A DNA stretch of 64,000 bases. It comes from a bacterium UBP2_UBA2255. GTDB taxonomy: Bacteria > Edwardsbacteria > AC1 > EtOH8. The position numbers and the translations under genes were made by a program. The DNA lies in assembly GCA_002347565.1 (NCBI GenBank), contig DDXR01000049.1, positions 26,395 to 90,394 of the forward strand, read 5' to 3'. The notes below the pieces were generated by a model. That model saw only the letters and a program-made list of their open reading frames with translations, was not told where the DNA came from and did not search any database. Below are positions 60,649 to 64,000 of this stretch, piece by piece (the first letter of the stretch is position 1; each line of letters opens with the position of its first letter).

Positions 60649-61434
60649 ATGAAGTTCCTGCAGATCGACTATATCACGGAAAACCTCCACACCCGGTCCA
60701 TCGGAAAGAAACTGACCTATTTCGAGCGGCTGGACTCGACCAGCGCCAGGCTTTCCGCGCTGGCCGCCGATGGCGCCGCCGAGGGGACGGTGATCATCGC
60801 CGAGCAGCAGACGGCGGGCCGGGGCCGCACGGGCAGCGCCTGGTACTCGCCCCCCGGCGCCGGCCTGTACTTCTCCGTCCTGCTGCGGCCGGGGCTGCCG
60901 CTGATCAAGCTGTCCGGGTTGACCCTGGCGCTCGGCCACGCCGCGGCCACGGCCGTCGAGGCGGCCGCCGGCGCCGTGATCCAGGTCAAGTGGCCCAACG
61001 ACCTCTACTGCAACGGGCGCAAGTGCGGGGGCATCCTGGCCGAGGCCGGCGCCGGCGACGGGCCGCCGGTCGTGGCCGGGATCGGCATCAACGTCAACAA
61101 CGACTTCCTGCCGCTCGAGCTCTGCGAGAGCGCGACCTCGCTGCGGCTGGAAACGGGCCAGTCGGTGTTCCGCGAGGGGCTGCTGGTGGCGCTGCTGGCC
61201 GCGATCGAGCGCGACTACGGCCTGTTCCGCAGCGACGGGCTGGCGCCGTTCCTGGAGCCGCTGCAGGCGAGGTCCTTGCTGGCCGGCCGCCGGGTGGTGG
61301 TCGAGGGCGAGGGCGGGGTCGCGGCCGCCGGCGTGGCGACCAGGTTCGACGGCCATGGCGCGCTGCTGCTGATCAATGAAAAGGGGGAGACGATGCGAAT
61401 GACATCCGGCACCGTGCGGGAGGTCGGCGAATGA
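60649..61434 (+). CDS. birA: Biotin-[acetyl-CoA-carboxylase] ligase
   Basis: Attaches biotin to the carboxyl carrier protein through biotinyl-AMP. The biotin/ATP site reads EQQTAGRGRTGSAWYSPPGA, the second motif VKWPNDLYCNGRKCGGILAE, then VAGIGINVNND. There is no N-terminal helix-turn-helix, so it is the non-regulatory type. A C-terminal SH3-like region ends at EVGE. 261 residues; the ATGA overlap couples it to coaX, a conserved neighbour pair. Confidence 0.94.
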   Translation: MKFLQIDYITENLHTRSIGKKLTYFERLDSTSARLSALAADGAAEGTVIIAEQQTAGRGRTGSAWYSPPGAGLYFSVLLRPGLPLIKLSGLTLALGHAAATAVEAAAGAVIQVKWPNDLYCNGRKCGGILAEAGAGDGPPVVAGIGINVNNDFLPLELCESATSLRLETGQSVFREGLLVALLAAIERDYGLFRSDGLAPFLEPLQARSLLAGRRVVVEGEGGVAAAGVATRFDGHGALLLINEKGETMRMTSGTVREVGE

Positions 61435-62195
61435 ACCTGTGCCTCGACATCGGCAACACCAAGGTCGCCATGGCGGTGTTCTCCGGCGACAAACTGATCC
61501 GCCAGTCGCGGATGGAGCACGGCGGGTCGCTGACCCACGAGGCCTTCTTCAGCTACATGGAGAAGGTGATCGGGGTGCGGTCCATCAAGAAGGCGGCGCT
61601 GATCTCGGTCGTGCCCGAGATGACCAAGATCGTCAGCGGGGTGGTGCGGGAGCTGCTGGCCGTCAATCCGCTGGTGATCCATTCGCGCCTGCTGCCGGGG
61701 TTCAAGATCGGGTACCGCAGGCCCGACCAGCTGGGCGCGGACCGAATGATGAACGCCTTCGCCGCCTGGAAGCTGTACCGCGGGCCGGCCCTGGTGGCCG
61801 ACATCGGCACCGCGGTCACCTGGGACGTCGTCGACGCCCGGGGCGTGTTCCGGGGCGGGGCCATCGCGCCGGGGCCCGGACTGATGATCAGGGCGCTGGC
61901 CGAGCGGACCGCGCAGGTCAAGGAGGTCGCGTTGCGCAAAACGCCGCCGGCCGCCGGGCGCGACACTGCCGAGTGCGTCCGCTCGGGCGTGTACTGGGGC
62001 ACGGTCGGGATGATCGAGGACCTGGCCCGGCGCATCTCCGCCGAGCTGGGCATCAGGCCCCGGCTGGTGCTGACCGGGGGGCTGGGCCCGCTGTACTCGC
62101 CGGCGCTCAAGGGCTGGACCCACGACCCGCTGCTGTCGCTGAAGGGGATCAACGCCGTGCTGGCGGGGATAGAGATCAGGGAGAAGAAACGATGA
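61431..62195 (+). CDS. coaX: Type III pantothenate kinase
   Basis: First step of coenzyme A synthesis, acetate-kinase-like fold. The phosphate motif 1 is LCLDIGNTKVAMAVF; QLGADRMMNAFAAWKLY is the signature segment, and LVADIGTAVTWDVVD is phosphate motif 2, followed by GGAIAPGPGLMIRAL. 254 residues, normal length. ATG overlaps birA; BirA and CoaX genes are often adjacent. Confidence 0.95.
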   Translation: MNLCLDIGNTKVAMAVFSGDKLIRQSRMEHGGSLTHEAFFSYMEKVIGVRSIKKAALISVVPEMTKIVSGVVRELLAVNPLVIHSRLLPGFKIGYRRPDQLGADRMMNAFAAWKLYRGPALVADIGTAVTWDVVDARGVFRGGAIAPGPGLMIRALAERTAQVKEVALRKTPPAAGRDTAECVRSGVYWGTVGMIEDLARRISAELGIRPRLVLTGGLGPLYSPALKGWTHDPLLSLKGINAVLAGIEIREKKR

Positions 62196-62246
62196 CCCCG
62201 CGCTGCGCCGCCGCTGGTGCGGCAGCCGGAATGGACGGGACCGCCG

Positions 62247-63746
62247 ATGCCGTTTGACATCATCGTCAACGCGATGCCGGCGGAGACGCGGATCGCGGTG
62301 CTCGAGGACGGGCTGCTGACCGAATTCTGGATGGACCGCGAGACCACCCGGGCGTCGGTGGGCGATATCTACAAGGGACGGGTGGAGAAGGTGCTGCCAG
62401 GCCTGCAAGCGGCCTTCGTCGACATCGGCACCGGCAAGAGCGGTTTCCTGTCCCTGGACGACGTCGCGTTCGACCCGGCGGACTTCGATGACGATGACGG
62501 CGGGAAGGCGAAACGGCCGCGCCGGCTGGAGCAGCTGCTCAAGGCCGGCCAGGAGATACTGGTCCAGGTCACCAAGGAGCCGATCTCGGCCAAGGGACCG
62601 CGGCTGACCGCCCAGGTGTCGCTGCCGGGGCGGCTGTGCGTGCTGGTGCCGGCCGAGTCGGGCATCGGGGTGTCGCGCCGCATCGAGAACCGCGAGGAGA
62701 GGCGCCGGCTGAAGGAGGCGGTCCGCGGGCTGCTGCCGCCGGGTTGCGGCGCCATTGTCCGCACCGCGGCCCAGGGCGAGCCGGACAAGAAACTGAAGGT
62801 CGACCTTTCCTGGCTGGCCAAGGCCTGGGACGGCGTCGCCGGGGCCGCCAAGAAGGTCCGGGCGCCGGCGCGGGTCCACGCCCAGCCGCCGCTGGTGATC
62901 GGCCTGCTGCAGGACCTGGCGTCCTACGACATCAAGCGGGTGGTGGTGGACGACAAGGGGATGCAGAAGCTGCTCGCCGACCAGCTGGGGAAGACCGATC
63001 CCGACCTCAGGCGCAAACTGCAGCTGCACAAGGGCGACCGGCCGGTGTTCGAGGCCTACGATGTCGAGGGCCAGCTGGAGAAGGCCGTGCAGCGCAAGGT
63101 CTGGCTCAAGGGCGGCGGCCACCTCACCATCGAGCAAACCGAGGCCCTGGCCGCCATCGACGTCAATTCCGGCAAGTTCGTCGGCCGCTCCAACCCCGAG
63201 GACACCGTGTTCAAGGTCAACCTGGTCGCGGCCCGCGAGGTGGCCCGCCAGGTCCGGCTGCGCGACATGGGCGGCATCATCGTGATCGACTTCATCGACA
63301 TGGAGAAGCGCAGCCACCGCCAGGCCGTGGTCGACGAGTTCAAGAAGGCCCTCGCCAGCGACCGTTCCCGGCCCAAGGTGTACGACATCTCGCCGCTGGG
63401 CCTGGTGGAGATGAGCCGTAAGCGGGTGCGCCCCAGCCTGTGGCAGAGCCTGTCGCAGGAATGCCCCGCCTGCGGTGGCACCGGCCGGGTGCTGTCGCCG
63501 CTGACCATGGCGCTCAAGCTGGAGCGATGGCTGGCCGGCCGGGGAGAGGGGCTGAAGCGGAGGAAGATCCAGATCGCGGTGAATCCGGCGTTCCTCGACC
63601 ACTTGCGGGGCGACGGCGCCCACGTGATCAGCAACCTGCGGCGGCAGCAGCGGACCGAGGTGTACCTGGTGGCCGACAAGCAGCTGCCGATGTCCGAGTT
63701 CGCGGTGACCGACCTGGACGGCGGGCAGCTGCTGACCGACCAGTGA
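62247..63746 (+). CDS. rng: Ribonuclease E/G family endoribonuclease
   Basis: Single-strand-specific endoribonuclease for rRNA and mRNA processing. An N-terminal S1 domain (VGDIYKGRVEKVLPGLQAAF), then the catalytic metal aspartates in AAIDVNSGKFVGR and GIIVIDFIDMEKRS, and the zinc-link-type motif CPACGGTGRV. 499 residues, the RNase G/short E type without the long disordered scaffold of E. coli RNase E. An acidic insert (FDDDDGGKAKRPRR) interrupts the S1 domain. ATG 62247 chosen because MPFDIIVNAMPAETRIAVLE is the conserved beginning; 62217 is an earlier alternative. Confidence 0.93.
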   Translation: MPFDIIVNAMPAETRIAVLEDGLLTEFWMDRETTRASVGDIYKGRVEKVLPGLQAAFVDIGTGKSGFLSLDDVAFDPADFDDDDGGKAKRPRRLEQLLKAGQEILVQVTKEPISAKGPRLTAQVSLPGRLCVLVPAESGIGVSRRIENREERRRLKEAVRGLLPPGCGAIVRTAAQGEPDKKLKVDLSWLAKAWDGVAGAAKKVRAPARVHAQPPLVIGLLQDLASYDIKRVVVDDKGMQKLLADQLGKTDPDLRRKLQLHKGDRPVFEAYDVEGQLEKAVQRKVWLKGGGHLTIEQTEALAAIDVNSGKFVGRSNPEDTVFKVNLVAAREVARQVRLRDMGGIIVIDFIDMEKRSHRQAVVDEFKKALASDRSRPKVYDISPLGLVEMSRKRVRPSLWQSLSQECPACGGTGRVLSPLTMALKLERWLAGRGEGLKRRKIQIAVNPAFLDHLRGDGAHVISNLRRQQRTEVYLVADKQLPMSEFAVTDLDGGQLLTDQ

Positions 63747-63891
63747 ACAGCCGCGGGGAACCGCGCGTTCGACTGATCGCGATCTCCGGCCGGTGGTTTT
63801 CAACGGTCAGCACCGAGTGGCGCGGGTGGCGCTGGCTGACCGGCGATCGGGGCGGAAAACAGGCTCGGCCGTTTATTTTCCCGGTTTGGGA

Positions 63892-63921
63892 TTGACAGCA
63901 CCAGCGGTTTTACGTTACAAT
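63892..63921 (+). promoter_or_regulatory. Promoter for the tRNA gene at the window end
   Basis: Perfect TTGACA at 63892-63897 and TACAAT at 63916-63921, spacer 18 bp. Predicted start near 63928, about 57 bases before the tRNA 5' end. The preceding bases 63747-63891 show nothing else I can name. Confidence 0.7.
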
Positions 63922-63984
63922 CATGCAGGGTTGAGGCATTCCGACAGGCTTGCAATTGAACGGGTTAGCAAATCGGGTCACTGT

Positions 63985-64000
63985 GCCGGGATGGTGGAAT
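63985..64000 (+). tRNA. tRNA-Leu, first 16 bases only
   Basis: The window ends in GCCGGGATGGTGGAAT, the 5' acceptor arm and start of the D-arm of a typical leucine tRNA (class II tRNAs begin GCCxGGATGGTGGAAT). A strong promoter precedes it. The anticodon lies outside the window, so the isoacceptor is unknown. Confidence 0.8.

Noticed and set aside
1..64000. CRISPR arrays, phage genes, toxin-antitoxin or defence systems, intact insertion sequences
   Set aside because: No regularly spaced repeats and no cas, integrase, transposase, phage structural or toxin-like proteins are visible.

Overview
The window is 64 kb of GC-rich DNA from a Gram-negative bacterium. It carries heptose/LPS-core genes, a Wza-like exporter, Wzz and Wzx proteins, a lipoprotein signal and the MEP isoprenoid pathway. 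The C-terminal FlgD/type-9-like tail on a secreted S8 protease, together with CheX and HD-GYP signalling, points to an uncultured FCB-type or related candidate phylum. That placement is inference. Every protein gene I can support lies on the + strand; the only minus-strand gene I see is a small RNA.

Layout: (1) 1-466, end of groL, then a terminator. (2) 0.64-8.4 kb, a promoter and a tightly overlapping operon: gmhB, three GT2 enzymes, a GT4 enzyme and a GT9 heptosyltransferase (LPS core), then endonuclease III, a lipoprotein and DNA polymerase IV. (3) 8.4-15.3 kb, signalling: a 1,643-residue cytoplasmic PAS/GAF histidine kinase with an N-terminal receiver, a receiver/HD-GYP response regulator with its own promoter, and CheX. 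(4) 15.3-19.2 kb, pyrimidine-nucleoside phosphorylase, an SDR, an RmlC-like epimerase and an LhgO-like oxidase.

(5) 19.2-50.2 kb, a large surface-polysaccharide locus. It opens with a near-consensus promoter and a long structured leader that ends in an intrinsic terminator (attenuator or riboswitch architecture), followed by a Wza-like SLBB exporter and a Wzz-like protein. The 21.8-30.6 kb part is visibly less GC-rich and holds a polymerase, flippase, glycosyltransferases, a methyltransferase, a broken GT4 gene and a MITE-like element. The 30.6-50.2 kb part returns to high GC. It holds a WbaP-like initiating transferase, a second Wzz, GDP-fucose-synthase-like enzyme, a second flippase, two more polymerase/ligase-type proteins, AsnB, several GTs and methyltransferases, a WecD/WecE amino-sugar pair, and a FabH-like/ACP/acetyltransferase trio.

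(6) 50.2-55.4 kb, a housekeeping operon hisC-cmk-plsC-ispH-rpsA with promoter and terminator. (7) 55.5-57.7 kb, a secreted S8 protease and a small lipoprotein-like protein. (8) 57.7-58.0 kb, minus strand, a probable 6S-like RNA with consensus promoter, long closing stem and terminator. (9) 58.1-63.7 kb, ispG (apparently leaderless), an unrecognised multi-pass membrane protein, birA, coaX and an RNase E/G gene. (10) At the very end, a promoter and the first 16 bases of a probable tRNA-Leu.

The most interesting items are the leader RNA at 19.30-19.49 kb, the minus-strand RNA at 57.74-57.97 kb, the decayed glycosyltransferase and MITE inside the GC-poor island, and the ketoacyl-synthase/ACP pair embedded in polysaccharide genes.
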